DNA of 64,000 nucleotides from Sipunculus nudus (Eukaryota; Annelida; Sipuncula; Golfingiida; Sipunculidae). Location: contig CM049310.1 in assembly GCA_026874595.1 (NCBI GenBank), positions 23,474,058 to 23,538,057 of the forward strand, written 5' to 3'. Numbering within the stretch: position 1 is the stretch's first letter; the number at the start of each line of letters is the position of its first letter. Made by a program: the position numbers and the translations under genes. The notes beneath the pieces were generated by a model, which ran no database searches, was not told where the DNA came from, and worked only from the letters and a program-made list of their open reading frames with translations. Of the stretch, positions 52,670 through 64,000 are shown piece after piece.

Positions 52670-53458
52670 GGTGTATCACATATATATTGTGCATCATAGA
52701 CGCTGTTTATTATATTTGATTTATATTTGATACTGTATGCTATGTTAGAGGTCTGCAATCGCCAAGATCGCTTACAACATCGAAAATTATGACAATGTCG
52801 TTAATAATGGCTCAGCCTTTCCTTTGGATCATAGAACCTGTTCATACTGTATGTCTGGAAAATTTCAAATAAATGATATTGACACTCATGCTGTGTTAAT
52901 AAGTCCCATTGGTAAGTTGTAGTTTTTATGCATGAATGAGTCTGTATCACGCCCCTCCTGACCGTCCCCGGTGTCCGTTTGTCTGAAGGTTGGTTGATGA
53001 AAATATTAAAGAAAAAATGAATACTTATAAAATCCACCCTCAGAAAATGAGTGATGAAAAGAAATTGAGGGACAATGTTTAAAAGTCAATAAAATATAAT
53101 AATAATTTTGGAAAAACAATTTCAAATAATAAAAGCGAGTTTTCTTATTGAATTATAGCCTTACCTACAATTATCAATGATGGTCCTGGACAAAATTTTA
53201 CTGGACAAAAGATTATCATACAAATGCAAAAAAAAAAGGGTTCATGAAAATTTTAAACGATTCTCAATTTTCATCTTTAATATATTCTAGCTCACCTGCA
53301 TTGATAACAAATTCTGATCTGAGAAATAGCTTGTTAACTGTTTAGCGTTTGATTTATCATTAGATATCGATAGGGGAAGGCACGGTGTCAAATTGCACTT
53401 ATTTTTTAATTAGATGTAAATACTTGCCTCACAGACAAGAATTGATTATGCTGTTCGA

Positions 53459-53531
<73 letters not shown>

Positions 53532-54360
53532 CATACACCAAATATCTAAAATTATGTAGATTATACTTCTTCTGTTTCTGGTGTAATATGTAATGATTTT
53601 AAGTTGTTGAATTTCGATATTTTTTTAAATAAAGATAACATAGTCCTTTATATCAATATACACATGTATGCACATATATATCGTGCCCTAGGAATTTCGG
53701 AAACCTGTCTGTGGTATATTTCTCTCATGGGATCTATCAATTTAATTTAAGATTAAATCAATTTTAGAAAAATGTATTTATAAGCAAACTTTTGTGGATA
53801 TTTTGGTTAAGGCCAGTAATCAAGGCCGGAAAACAACCAATGAAATGCTATAAACAGAAGAAACGTTATCAAACTCTTTTTTTTACTTTAAAATAAGAAT
53901 ATCTGTAGATTTTCAAATATCTGTATATTTCTTTAATTTATTTTTTAAATGTATATGATTGATTTAATCTTGCTATAAATCCTCTCAAATTGTTTACTGA
54001 ACAGTACTTGTAATATCAGCAGGAGAGATTCAAAATTTAAATTATTAAAATTTCAAATATTTGTCTTATTTGTACATTTTAATTTTTTCAAACAGTTTAA
54101 AATACCATGTTAAAAAAAGTTTGCTCCCTCTGACATGTACGATCCATTTTATGTGGCTGGTGGATTGAGTATCTGTGTTTCAACAACTTCTTTTATTTAA
54201 TGAATAAAACATATTTGTACATTTAATTATTTTAGGCAATATAAATTGAAGGTATCAAACTAAATATGTGTGAATTTATAATTGTTCTAGAAGAAAATCG
54301 CATTTCTTCTTAAGCTTATTGATCTTAAAATTTTTAAGGCTAGGATTAGTATGAGTATCA
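52670..54360. other. Gene-free AT-rich spacer with (TA)n at 53462-53525
   Basis: A 64-bp TA tract is the only feature. Confidence 0.6.
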
Positions 54361-54465
54361 AGATATCCCTTAACTTATGATGCACGTAATTAGATGTAAT
54401 TTTCATATCTATGATATCCCTTAACTTAAAATACATGTAATTAGACGTAATTTCCATATCTATGA
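54361..54465 (+). repeat. 53-bp tandem duplication
   Basis: GATATCCCTTAACTTATGAT...ATATCTAT occurs twice in a row with a few differences. Confidence 0.75.
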
Positions 54466-54938
54466 ATATATACGTGTAATGTGTCACAGACATTTTCATT
54501 CGAGATTGCAAATATAATATTAATGCATGTTCTGAAAAAAAAATTAAAATACTGTTCTATTTAAGTGCATAATGCATAAGTCATATTAAAGGGGCCCAAT
54601 CACATATGGGGCATGTTGAATGTTGAATAGCTTCTTCCCTTTAAAATAAATCTGTACCTGCAAAAATATTGCCCTGTAACCGTTTTCTTACTCCTGTAAA
54701 CGAGTGTAAAAAACAGTGGACCGGGCGTGATCTCAGGTGTCAACATAAACACAGCGCATGGGACACTGTGCAATGATGAGCCAAAACACTCGCCAATCAT
54801 ATGATGCCCTGACTGACTCCCCCAAAAAATGTAATACATGTTCCCGCTGACGTACAATCAGACCTCCGGCTAGGCTGCCTTGTTATTGTAAACAGACATA
54901 CGTGAACTGTGTTTACAAACACGCAGAGCCATAACAAC

Positions 54939-55120
54939 TGTTATATATTGATGCTGGACTTAGTAAAGTGTTTCGGGGCTGGTCCCTGTGTTTGATGAGA
55001 GCGCCATCTGGTGACCAGTTGAGTGGGCTCTGGAGTGGAATAAACACGTGTCAGTCAGAAACCTAGTTGATGTTGTCTTGCCAGGAGCCACCATTAATAT
55101 GCTTGGCCGTAGATGTAATA
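54939..55120 (+). repeat. 5' LTR of the Ty3/gypsy element
   Basis: 182 bp from TGTTATATATTG to GATGTAATA. It aligns along its length with 59414-59595, with near-identical cores such as GCGCCATCTGGTGAC and GTTGAGTGGGCTCTGGAGTG. Confidence 0.88.
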
Positions 55121-55138
55121 TTGGCGACTTAGGATCTG
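55121..55138 (+). promoter_or_regulatory. Candidate tRNA primer-binding site
   Basis: TTGGCGACTTAGGATCTG follows the LTR directly. TGGCGAC at this place is typical of a site complementary to a tRNA 3' end; the tRNA was not identified. Confidence 0.5.
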
Positions 55139-55296
55139 TGGATTCCGTGGGTTTGCGATAGAAATTCCGTTGAGGCGGTCACTACAGTTTTGTGAACACT
55201 GTAGGTACGTTATACCGTAATTCACCCATTATCATCCAGAGCTCGACCGCGGTTATCGAGGTAACTGTTTGGCATTTTGTGTGACCAGCTGCTAAC

Positions 55297-55860
55297 ATGG
55301 CTGGCTATATTGGGACTATTGATGCTTTCAATTAAAGTACTGAAGACTGGGCTTCCTATCAGGAGCGTTTAGAATAGTTTTTTCTTGTGAATGAGATTAA
55401 TGAGGACAAACCGCCTCTTTGTTGAGCACTATAGGCAGCAAGACCTATGCTTTGTTGAGAAATCTGGTAACGCCAGCTTAACCTAAAGATAAAACTTTCG
55501 AGGAACTGTGTCAGATTTTGCATGGACATTTTTTCCAACACCACTTGCAGCTGCAAGAGATACTACAGAACTACAGGGCTCATCTGGACAGCAGAGAGTG
55601 AATAAGTTAACTCATCGAAGGGGGCATCCCCAGAGTAAAATTCCTGTGAAACCTAGAGGTAGGGATTGACAGTTCCATTGTTATCTGTGGAGGATCTCAC
55701 TCACCAGATCACTGTGGTTATAAAGATCAAGAGTGCTGAAATTGTTTCAAGACAGGCCACATAGCACTTAAATGTAGATCCAGGAAAGAGAAAAAGCAAG
55801 GACCTAGGAATTATACTGGTGATAAGCCAAAACGAGGTGGACACAAACAGACGTTATAAG
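55297..55860 (+). pseudogene. gag relic
   Basis: The ATG at 55297 gives MAGYIGTIDAFN and then a stop at codon 13. Later pieces keep capsid-like motifs (YQERLE, KTYALLRNLVTPA, FEELCQILHGHFFP) in shifting frames with several stops. At about 55685-55790 two zinc-knuckle motifs remain recognisable (CGGSHSPDHC; NCFKTGHIALKC), the second with its leading region broken by a TGA. Several in-frame stops make it non-functional. Confidence 0.75.
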
Positions 55861-55959
55861 AAATGAGGCAACAGGTCAAAAAGATCTTCAAGAGCACTTT
55901 GGGTATCAGAAGAGCCTGATGATCATGATGATGAACAAGATGAGTATGCTATTTTTAGT

Positions 55960-56148
55960 GTGCAAAGAGAAGTGTATACAGTGAACAGAATAGATAAACC
56001 AGTGAATAATCCATATATGGTTGACATTAAGCTTAATGGAGTAAATGTAACATTTGAGGTTGACACAGGTGCTAGTGTAATCTTAGTGAATGAAGCAACA
56101 TGCAGAAAGTTAAATTCAGATTTGCAGTCTGGTGATGTAAAACTGTAA
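55960..56148 (+). pseudogene. Retroviral-type aspartic protease segment
   Basis: The frame includes NPYMVDIKLNGVNVTFEV followed by DTGAS (56062-56076), the catalytic aspartate motif, then VILVNEATCRKL. The frame ends at 56146 before the end of a normal protease domain, and the next segment is out of frame. Confidence 0.75.
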
Positions 56149-56373
56149 AACATACACTGGTGAAACTGTTGAAGTTTTTTTGGTAAACTAGAGGTTCAGG
56201 CTCAACTTAGTTATAAGAATCAGACAAAACACTTGGGCAGTTAGAGGTGATAGACCATGCTTACTAGGGAGAGACTGGCTAACAGATTTGCAATTGAATG
56301 GACAGAATATGTTTGAAATCAAACAGCTGCACACTTCAACTGATCTAGACCATGTGTTGAATTATATGCTGAG

Positions 56374-57251
56374 GTGTGTAAAGGGGAACTTGGTTGCATG
56401 ACAGATGTGAAAGCCAAAATACAAATACAGCAAAATGCAAACCCCATTTTCTTCAGAGCAAGACCGGTTCCATATTCCCTTAGAGAGAAAATAAGTGACG
56501 AGTTAGACCGTCATGTGAAGTGTGGAATCTTGACACCGGTGATGCTTTCAGACTGGGCCGCGCCCATCGTGCCGGTTGTTAAAGGGGACAACATACGAAT
56601 ATGTGGGGACTATAAAGTCACCGTCAATAAAGTCTCTCAGTTGGACAGACACCCCATCCCCAAAACAGAAGACTTGTTAACCGAGCTAGGAGGTGGACAA
56701 AAATTCACCCAACTAGACTTGAGCCAGGCATATAACCAAATTGAGCTCGATGAAGAATCAAAAATGTTTTTAACCATCAGTACCCATAAAGGACTGTTTA
56801 AGCCAAAAAATTCACCCAACTAGACTTGAGCCAGGCATATAACCAAATTGAGCTCGATGAAGAATCAAAAATGTTTTTAACCATCAGTACCCATAAAGGA
56901 CTGTTTAAGCCAAATCGTCTCCCGTTCGGAGTAAAATCAGGACCGGGAATTTTCCAAAGAGCAATTGAGAACTTGTTAATGGACATTCCATATGTAATAA
57001 TGAGACATGATGATATCCTAGTTTCAGGGAGAGATGATACGAGTCACCTGGAGAATTTATCAAAGGTATTTGAAAGATTGGCAAAGGCCAATATCAGACT
57101 GAAGGCTTCGAAATGCTCTTACCTGAAACCGGAAGTGACATATTGTGGACGTGTGATCACTGCGGAAGGAACAAAACCATCACCCGCAAACATCAAAGCA
57201 ATCATTGTAGCCCCAGAACCTAGAAATACAACTGGACTGAAGGCATTTTAG
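56374..57251 (+). pseudogene. Reverse transcriptase, disrupted by a 107-bp tandem duplication
   Basis: Motifs in order: FFRARPVPYSLREKI, CGILTPV-SDWAAPIVPV, RICGDYK-TVN, HPIPKTEDLLTEL, FTQLDLSQAYNQIELDE, then after the break LPFGVKSGPGIFQRAIE and MRHDDILVSG (57000-57029). A 107-bp segment (56701-56807) is repeated at 56808-56914; as 107 is not a multiple of three, it shifts the frame. The catalytic motif reads HDD where YxDD or FxDD-type triplets are usual, but both aspartates are present. Confidence 0.85.
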
Positions 57252-57253
57252 GT

Positions 57254-57874
57254 ATGCTCAACTTTTATCAAATGGATGTTCCTAATCTATCTACAGTGCT
57301 AGAACCACTGCATGCACTACTGAAAAAGCAAACAACATGGCAGTGGGGTTCTGAGCAGCATGAAGCTTTTGAGAAAGCAAAAGGACTGTTGGCAAGTGCA
57401 AAATTATTGATCCATTATGATAGTGAGAAGGAAATATTCACTGACTGTGACGCTTCTCCGTATGGTGTTGGTGTAGTCAAATCACATTCTGATACAGATG
57501 ATACAAACAGACCCATTGCATATGCTTCCAGATCACTGGCTAAGGCTGAAAGATCAGAACTAGACAAAGAAGTATTAGCGGTGGCGTTTGGAATGAAGAA
57601 AATCCATCAGTATGTTTACGGCCGAAATACTGTTATCAATACAGATCATAAACCAATACTGGGACTAATTGGTAAAGATAAAGCTATACCTACAATGGCC
57701 TCACCAAGAATCATTCGCTGGGCATTGATGCTAGCAGGATATGATTATACTCTTAATTATAAGCCTGGGAAACTCCTTGTCAGTGCTGACTGTTTTAGTC
57801 GTGTGCCACTTGCTGACAAGCCAACAGAAGTACCAACCCAAGAGGTATACTATATTAACAGTGAACTTGTTTGA
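57254..57874 (+). pseudogene. RT thumb/RNase H segment
   Basis: It follows a stop at 57249 in the previous frame. It has the connection region (LEPLHALLKK; WQWGSEQHEAFEKAK), the RNase H strand FTDCDASPYGVGVV with an extra Cys relative to the usual TDASPYG, then RPIAYASRSLAKAE and a shortened segment before LDKEVLAVAFG (several residues seem missing), INTDHKPILGL, and the tail LVSADCFSRVPL, where ADALSR is more usual. Confidence 0.8.
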
Positions 57875-58030
57875 AGGCATGCCTCTCACTGCAAAGGATA
57901 TCCGGAAATGGACGAGTACGATCCAGTGTTGGCCAAAGTTCAGAAAATGCTGCAGTATGTTTGGCCACAGCAATGTCAAGAGGATACGCTAAGACCATAT
58001 TTCAATCGCAAGACTGAGCTAAGTCTGCAG

Positions 58031-58930
58031 ACAGGTAGTATTTTGGGGACATAGAGTTGCAGTTCCAAAGAAAGGACAGGAAATGATCATCAAAAAGCTA
58101 CACCAAACACATCCAGGTATTTGTCGCATGAAGGAACTAGCAAGAAGCTAGTCTGGTGGCCGTGCATAAACCAGAATTTGGAAGAAACAGTAAAACAATG
58201 TTCAGTTTGTCAAGAAAACAGAAAATCCCCAGTAAAAGCTCCTTTGCATCCATTGGAATACCCATCACGTCCATGGACTCGCCTACACTTAAGCTATGCA
58301 GGACCATTCCTAGGAAAGATGTTTCTCATAATGGTGGATGCACATTCAAAGTGATTAGAAGTTTGCATTCAAAACTCTTCAACAGCTGAAGCTACTGTTA
58401 AGGCCTGCGCACCATGTTTGCGACATAGGGGTTGCCAAGCCAATGTGTATCAGATAATGGAACTTGTTTTGATAGTGAGGAATACAAACACTTCATGAAG
58501 CAGAATGGCATACGTGTGACATACATATCACTGTATCACTCGAGCTTAAATGGTTTCGCTGAGAGAGCGGTACAGACTTTTAAAGATGCCATGAAAAAGA
58601 CCAGTGAGCAAGATGGATCTTTGGAGACCAGAGTAGCAAGAATTCTGTTCAGATACAAGGGGATACCACATGCTACATTAGGTGTATCTCCAGCAGAACT
58701 TCTGATGGGACGGAAATTGTCCACTCGTCTGGATTTGTTGTTTCCGAATGTATCTGATAGAGTACAGACCAAACAAAAAGCTCAACAGGATTATCAGAGT
58801 CTTCATTGTAAGTAACGACCCTTCAAACCCGGGGAAAGGGTACTTGTAGAGAATTTTCGAAGTAGACCACGCTGGATACCAGGAGAAGTTGTTCTTAATT
58901 TGGTCCAGTTTCGTATAAAGCTCAGCTGTC
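58031..58930 (+). pseudogene. Integrase relic
   Basis: Zinc-binding part: HQTHPGICRMKELA, then a frameshift and VWWPCINQNLEET, CSVCQ. Catalytic core: LHLSYAGPFLGKMFLIMVDA, where the usual first catalytic Asp (in DYAGP) is Ser, then a stop at 58354. After another shift the core resumes with CVSDNGTCFDSEEY (second Asp, about 58447) and SSLNGFAERAVQTFK (catalytic Glu). Stop at 58813. The DDE triad is incomplete as written, so inactive. Confidence 0.82.
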
Positions 58931-58943
58931 AACCGGACATTAT

Positions 58944-59201
58944 GTGCGTAGACACCAAGACCAAATCCGTAAAAGCTATTTTGCTGATCCCGTGGCTGAT
59001 ACATCGGCAGACGAACCAGTTGTACCCGTCAACATCACAACCGAATCAGTAGAGACACGAGAACCAGATACTCCAGCTGTTGTTACTGAAAATCAAAATG
59101 TTCCAACAGAAATTCAAGAGAAGCCAGAAAATCAAAACCTTAGGCGTTCTATTCGTATCAAGAAAGCGCCAGCTTATCTTCAAGAGTACGATACTAGGTA
59201 G
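58944..59201 (+). pseudogene. Integrase C-terminal tail
   Basis: An 85-codon frame: RRHQDQIRKSYF, an acidic, Thr/Val/Glu-rich linker, then LRRSIRIKKAPAYLQEY and a stop. The RRS-R-RK-P-YL ending is typical of gypsy pol C termini. It is out of frame with the core. Confidence 0.7.
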
Positions 59202-59413
59202 TTAGTTTGTAGAACACCAAAAAGGCCAGAATAATGCCTTGTTTACTAATTGGAGGGATGGCAGTCTACCCTGAACTCCATTAGTTAGTTAAGTTTTTGT
59301 ATGTTTCTTTAATATCATTTTCATGAAAAAATACAGATGATGGACATTCAGTATTGAAAACTGCTTACTAGAATTCCCCTTGAAATATTGGATAATACCG
59401 CTACATAGGTAAC

Positions 59414-59595
59414 TGTAAAACTTAGGATGCTGGACTCAGTAAAGTGTTTCTGGGCTAGTCCCTGTGTTTGATGATAGCGCCATCTGGTGACAAGTTGAGT
59501 GGGCTCTGGAGTGGAAAAACACGTGTCAGTCAAAATCCTAGTTGATGTTGTTTTGCCAGCAGCCACCATTAATATGCTTGGCCGTAGATGTAATA
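59414..59595 (+). repeat. 3' LTR of the Ty3/gypsy element
   Basis: 182 bp from TGTAAAACTTAG to GATGTAATA. There is no good polypurine tract just upstream; GGAGGGATGG (59251-59260) is the closest purine run but lies 150 bp away. Confidence 0.85.
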
Positions 59596-59599
59596 CCAA

Positions 59600-61485
59600 G
59601 GTGCTAAACAGCCGTATGCGAGGTACTGAGACTATGTGCTGGATGGTTTTGCTGGGAAACGTTTTGTATAAAGCAAAATTGAACCGATAGTGTGAAAAAA
59701 TTGGCGTAATATTGCTCCTGATTATGATTTTAGACTCATTTTATTAGAGCAAACAACTTTTAAAACTTTTAAGCTGTTCATGGTATTTGTATTCTAAATA
59801 AATTAAACACTGGCAGTTTTTTTTATAAAAGAGTGTGCATGGTCAAGTATTTGCAGTCTGCAAAATTTCATGAAAGACTTTCCTGCCATTATTGAGAAAA
59901 GCAGATGTCAGACGAGTGATGACATATTCAGCGGGTTCCGTGAAGACGCAGTTTAGTGAATACTTCAATTATACTAACTTATTTCTTTTATCTTATAAAA
60001 GAAGATTTTGGCTTTCGGATTGTCGATAAAAAAAAACATGAAACCACCAATCATGAATTGAATGAAGTCGGGATGTTTTTTTTAGGAAAGTTATAAACCC
60101 GAAACAAAAGTTTGATGCGCAAAAAAAAGACATTTTGCTAGCAGAAAGTTAGTCAACATAGGTGCTGCCACCTAAAGCAATCCCGATCAGGATATACACG
60201 AGGTAATCGGTTGATTTATAGAAAAGTTAACCGTATATATGGTCCATGTTTCCAAACCTTTTCCATGTTGTCACTTAATTGTTTTCAGAACAGCGTCCTT
60301 CCCTTTTTTTAGTTCATTACATCAAAATCCATAACAGTTATGAAATACCAATTATTAATGGATAGCTTAATGACAGGTTCTTGAATGAGAGTCATATGCG
60401 AGACGCGGTTGGAACGGCATTCACTCCTTCAGCAACTTTATAGCATCTCTCTTGGGGATACATTTACTAATGCCCATGCCAAGCAATATATAATTGCCAC
60501 CCGCATAGTATCCATTTGTTTATTACCAATCAGTAACTGAATCAAACATGAACGGAAGCCTATAGATTATATCGTAAATGAATATTCTGTTGAAATGGAA
60601 CTGCAACAGCATGTGTTGTGAGCTACCGCCGCTAGATGGCGTATACTGCTGCTGTATGACACGGATGCAACTAGACTCCAACGTGTTTATATTTTAATAC
60701 GATGGTAAATCACATCTAGAATCCCGCCAGGACATCGATATAGACATAACGGTACTTTTTCCAAAATATGAATATCATCACACATTTTTGCAGTTTTTAA
60801 AAGTGGACGAGGTACTAAATATCTTATATCAAATGTGAAACCATTATGATGAGAGCAACTTATTATTAATATTTCATTACCTGCTGCATGGGCTCTCCTT
60901 GATCTTCTGACCTAGTCATGCAGAGAATAAGAGATAACTACGATAACTAAGATGACTAACGCCTTTAATTTTTCCTTAACTCCAAGTTTGATAAGTGATG
61001 GGTACATTCCAAAGAAAGTGCCTTATAATGCTGAGTTAATGCACCTTCTATGGAGTGTGTCAGCTCAAGAGTTCTAGTTCGTACATGTGCGCGGATCCGA
61101 GTATTTATTTGTGCGATGACCGACAGCAGTGCGATTAAGAAATTTTGAAATAACTGTGAATTTTTAACGGCGAAGAAAAATGTTTCCAAAACAAGAGAAA
61201 AAATGATTGGCCTTAAGATAAGTAAAAATAAAATAACTCTTGGTCTTTTAAATAAAAAAAACCCTCATGTACTCGCTATAAAGTAAAACCATAGCACTAA
61301 ATAAAATTTAATTTAGTGAGCCCTTGAAAATCTTGAAAGTATCTTTGCGCATTTTCAAAGATTTCTTTCCATATAAAAAGCACTAATTGTTTTTGGAAAG
61401 TTCATGGATCAGTCCCCTGTATCCCCCCCCCCCCCCTTTTTTTTTCATGATATTATTCCTGGATCTGGCCCTGTGTAAATGACCT
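59600..61485. other. Gene-free spacer
   Basis: No recognised gene. AT-rich with short homopolymer runs. Confidence 0.5.
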
Positions 61486-61489
61486 GTAG

Positions 61490-61875
61490 CTGTGGTGACA
61501 CAGTTTCCTTGGAATAACTAGACGCTTTGTAGGCTTGCTCGAGCAACCCACCGGTACAAGGATGATATTTCTTTATTTTTATTCCCCGGGAACTCGGCCA
61601 CAACGTGAAACCGAGGAAGCGTTTAGCTTGCTAGAAGCAGACCTGTGCCACTTTTATACCCTCCCTGGTGGTTGAGAGTTGCTGGATGATTCTGCTAGAC
61701 TCAGCGTGTGGTGTAACCGTGAAAATACGACCCAGTAGGCATTGTAAGCGGACCGAATAGGTCCATGCCGTGGGAAGACCCTCGTACGTTTCGGAACAAA
61801 ACTGCCGCTAGGTGTCGGGTATGTCAACAAGTTAAACGACAACATGAACATTGTCATAGCTGACTTATACAGGAT
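61490..61875 (-). mobile_element. LTR-like promoter/polyadenylation block
   Basis: On the minus strand GGAGGGTATAAAAGTGGC (TATA box at 61651-61658) is followed about 70 bp later by two AATAAA signals (61578-61583, 61572-61577). Such a compact promoter-plus-poly(A) arrangement is characteristic of LTRs. Edges are uncertain and no partner or target duplication was found. A small gene promoter is the alternative. Confidence 0.35.
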
Positions 61876-62172
61876 TATTCCTGCAATTTGAAAGGACTAC
61901 GTGCAGTGTCGTTTCCTGGATGGAAAGATTTTAACCAATGAATGGACGAGGCTTCTCTTCATATAGAATCTGAACTGTAACTGACGGTCAGCTGAGACAA
62001 GAAAATTGCACGACTCTGTATTCGTAGGTTTTTGGTTGGAAATTCCTCTTTTTTTTATTTTTTTACACATGTTTTGTATCTCATTATTATGTTACATAAT
62101 GCATGCGTTTATTCAAAACCCCACACTGATATGAGCAACTATGATAAAGACAATATGTATTAGGGATAGCTT

Positions 62173-62627
62173 AAAGCCCCTTTCACACCAGGCCACCGTA
62201 GAGTTGCGTATTGTGACGTACCGAGTGTGCCGAAATTATGCAGCGTACTCATGAAAATATGTTGCTATGCGCAGGATCGGCGTAGTCCCTGCGTAGGTTA
62301 TGCATATGCTGGCGTATGATGACGTTTTACGTCGGTCTGGCGTAGGGTGGCGTACTCTTGCCTAGGCATGGCGTACAGCTGCGTAGTGTTGCGTAGACTA
62401 GCGTAAAAACTGCGTACTTTCTGCGTCCAGTGCTCTACTCCGACAATACGCGAAAAAAAAAATAAATAAACAGGTTATATGTTTTACGTCTATCTCGCGT
62501 ACCTTTTGCGTCCCTCGGCGTATTGCCACGTAGGCCAGCGAAGGCACAGCGTAGGGCAGCGTAATTTTGGCATAGTCGGTACGCCGCACTACCCAACTCT
62601 ACGTAGGCCCGGTGTGAAAGGGGCTTT
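62173..62627. mobile_element. 455-bp MITE with ~38-bp TIRs and AGCTT duplication
   Basis: The left end AAAGCCCCTTTCACACCAGG and the right end, reverse-complemented, AAAGCCCCTTTCACACCGGG agree over about 38 bp with few differences (both continue to CGTAGAGTTG). AGCTT flanks it at 62168-62172 and 62628-62632. The interior is packed with GCGTA/TACGC pentamers in both orientations and encodes nothing. Confidence 0.85.
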
Positions 62628-62777
62628 AGCTTTCTTAAATGCGGCAAGAAACTTGGAACATACATTTAATTTAACGCATTGATTATTATTTTCCACTGTG
62701 TATGTAAAAAATTCAAAATTCTGCGAGTGATCAGGAATCCTCTAGATTATGAACTTTAATGATTCAAGATGCTTATT

Positions 62778-62779
<2 letters not shown>

Positions 62780-62850
<71 letters not shown>
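62780..62850. repeat. (TA)n microsatellite
   Basis: About 70 bp of TA. Confidence 0.95.
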
Positions 62851-62852
<2 letters not shown>

Positions 62853-64000
62853 AGCCATTGCTGATACCACCTGTTTAACCTAGTTCTATAGGGTATGAGT
62901 GTAACACCGAAACGCATCTTAGATTTGTCCGATCCGGATTAAAAACATGTGATAGAGACTTCAGGATTTAAATCTGTTCTGGTCAGCTAGCCCAGATCAG
63001 AATCCCAATTTACTCCTTGGCTGGCTTGATTGTTATTTTCTTGAATCATGTTACATTATTAGCGGCTACTGCAGATAATATTTGCTATAAATAGTGAATG
63101 GTATATCTACATAAAAAAATCATAAAACGCGAATATTGACTAAACAGTAAAATAAGCTACCTCCATGTTTATAGCCAATTCCAAATGATATTAAAATGTC
63201 AAGAGAAAATGACTTAATATGACAAATTTAAATGAAACTGGGCTTTCTTGGTTTTATCTATTCGGTAAGTCTAAAAGATTACATCAACTGTGTAACTGAA
63301 CCAGCAATATGGATAAAAATTCTTACACTATTAGAAGTTGTATCAAAACAGTTAATCAATAATAATACACATGCTTCTTTTATCAATTGTGCAAGCCCAT
63401 TATTTCACATCCACTATATCCAATCCAATTGAGAATCTGAATGAAGTTATTCAAAAAATTTAGAAATGCATGTCAGTACATAATCATAGAGGTCTCTGAT
63501 AATATGGGTGTGTAAAAATAGAGAGGATAAGAGGTTATTTATGAAATTTGACAAATTTCAGCACTCGCCATAAGAGCTTGTCTATTCACTTAGGAATTAT
63601 GGTGAATAGCATGGGCACATATGGAGTAGGTTTAACATGATAGAACATAAAAACTTTTGAAATTTCAAAGATAAATTTATTGAAAATTATTTATACAAAA
63701 TTATAAGTTTTTTTTATGAATCTGACAAGCTATATTAGCATTCGATCTATCTGTGTCGTTTATGTTATGACCGCCTGTCACGAATATAACTAAGTTTATT
63801 TGGATGATAAAATATGAAGCTAGAACCAATTTGTAACAAAAATATATGACAAATACACTGTTTATCCTAGCATTTACAAACTAACAGTCATACAAGGTTT
63901 TCTAGAGATTAACTTGTAATAAGAGAGTGTTTTACATGTAAGATGTACCCAATAATATAATAAAACATATACAGCATAAATTAAATGTGCATACACACCA
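62851..64000. other. Gene-free spacer to the window end
   Basis: Nothing recognised. Confidence 0.5.

Larger units (their letters stand above)
54939..59595 (+). mobile_element. Ty3/gypsy LTR retrotransposon, Mag-like, inactive
   Basis: A 4.66-kb element in the order LTR, primer site, gag with zinc knuckles, protease, reverse transcriptase, RNase H, integrase, LTR. PR-RT-RH-IN is the Ty3/gypsy order. The short 182-bp LTRs, small gag and total length resemble the Mag lineage, to which clam Steamer belongs; that placement is inference. The two LTRs differ at roughly a dozen or more sites plus an indel, so insertion is not recent. Flanks (ACAAC and CCAAG) do not give a clean target duplication. 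All domains carry stops, frameshifts or substitutions, so it cannot move by itself. Confidence 0.9.

Overview
The window reads as repeat-rich, AT-rich nuclear DNA of an invertebrate, most likely a bivalve mollusc. This is inference. It rests on spliced coding exons with GT/AG borders, long (AT)n tracts, dense nested transposon remnants, a Ty3/gypsy element that looks like the Mag lineage (the lineage of clam Steamer), and several interspersed repeats of a style I associate with bivalve genomes (GGGGGATATA/GTCCGTCC, ACGGGCGTATTATG, AGCTGAGC...CCCATGGGCC). Nothing bacterial was seen.

The only intact gene I can support is on the minus strand. It is a four-EF-hand calmodulin-like protein of 169 residues, spread over 36.6 kb in four coding exons: 47751-47823, 16240-16383, 15295-15531 and 11249-11304. 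All three introns are phase 1 with GT/AG ends, and the fourth exon restores the last calcium ligand of EF-hand 4 and supplies the stop. Intron 1 is about 31.4 kb and holds most of the repeats in the window.

Layout. 1-501: edge of an LTR on the minus strand. 4960-7121: Helitron-like and foldback elements. 8530-9760: a 36-bp minisatellite. 11249-16383: exons 4-2 of the gene. 17720-18250: Tigger/pogo-like transposase relic. 21688-23398: nested repeats and an LTR-like block. 24393-24647: SINE-like sequence. 26290-36840: a large repeat field including a ~159-bp array with seven perfect oestrogen-response-element palindromes, a ~165-bp array and a transposon-associated pseudogene. 38817-40468: a TIR element split by a solo LTR. 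43005-45600: a 55-bp satellite carrying about 28 perfect CRE palindromes (TGACGTCA) with higher-order structure. 47751-47823: exon 1. 48386-50080: a 38-bp minisatellite interrupted by a SINE. 54939-59595: a broken Ty3/gypsy retrotransposon with 182-bp LTRs. 61490-61880: an LTR-like promoter block. 62173-62627: a MITE with clear TIRs and a 5-bp target duplication.

The most interesting aspect is regulatory: one small calcium-sensor gene has, inside its first intron, two tandem arrays made of perfect transcription-factor palindromes (CRE and ERE). Whether either array does anything is untested. The remaining open frames are short and look like chance frames in repeats or AT-rich spacer.
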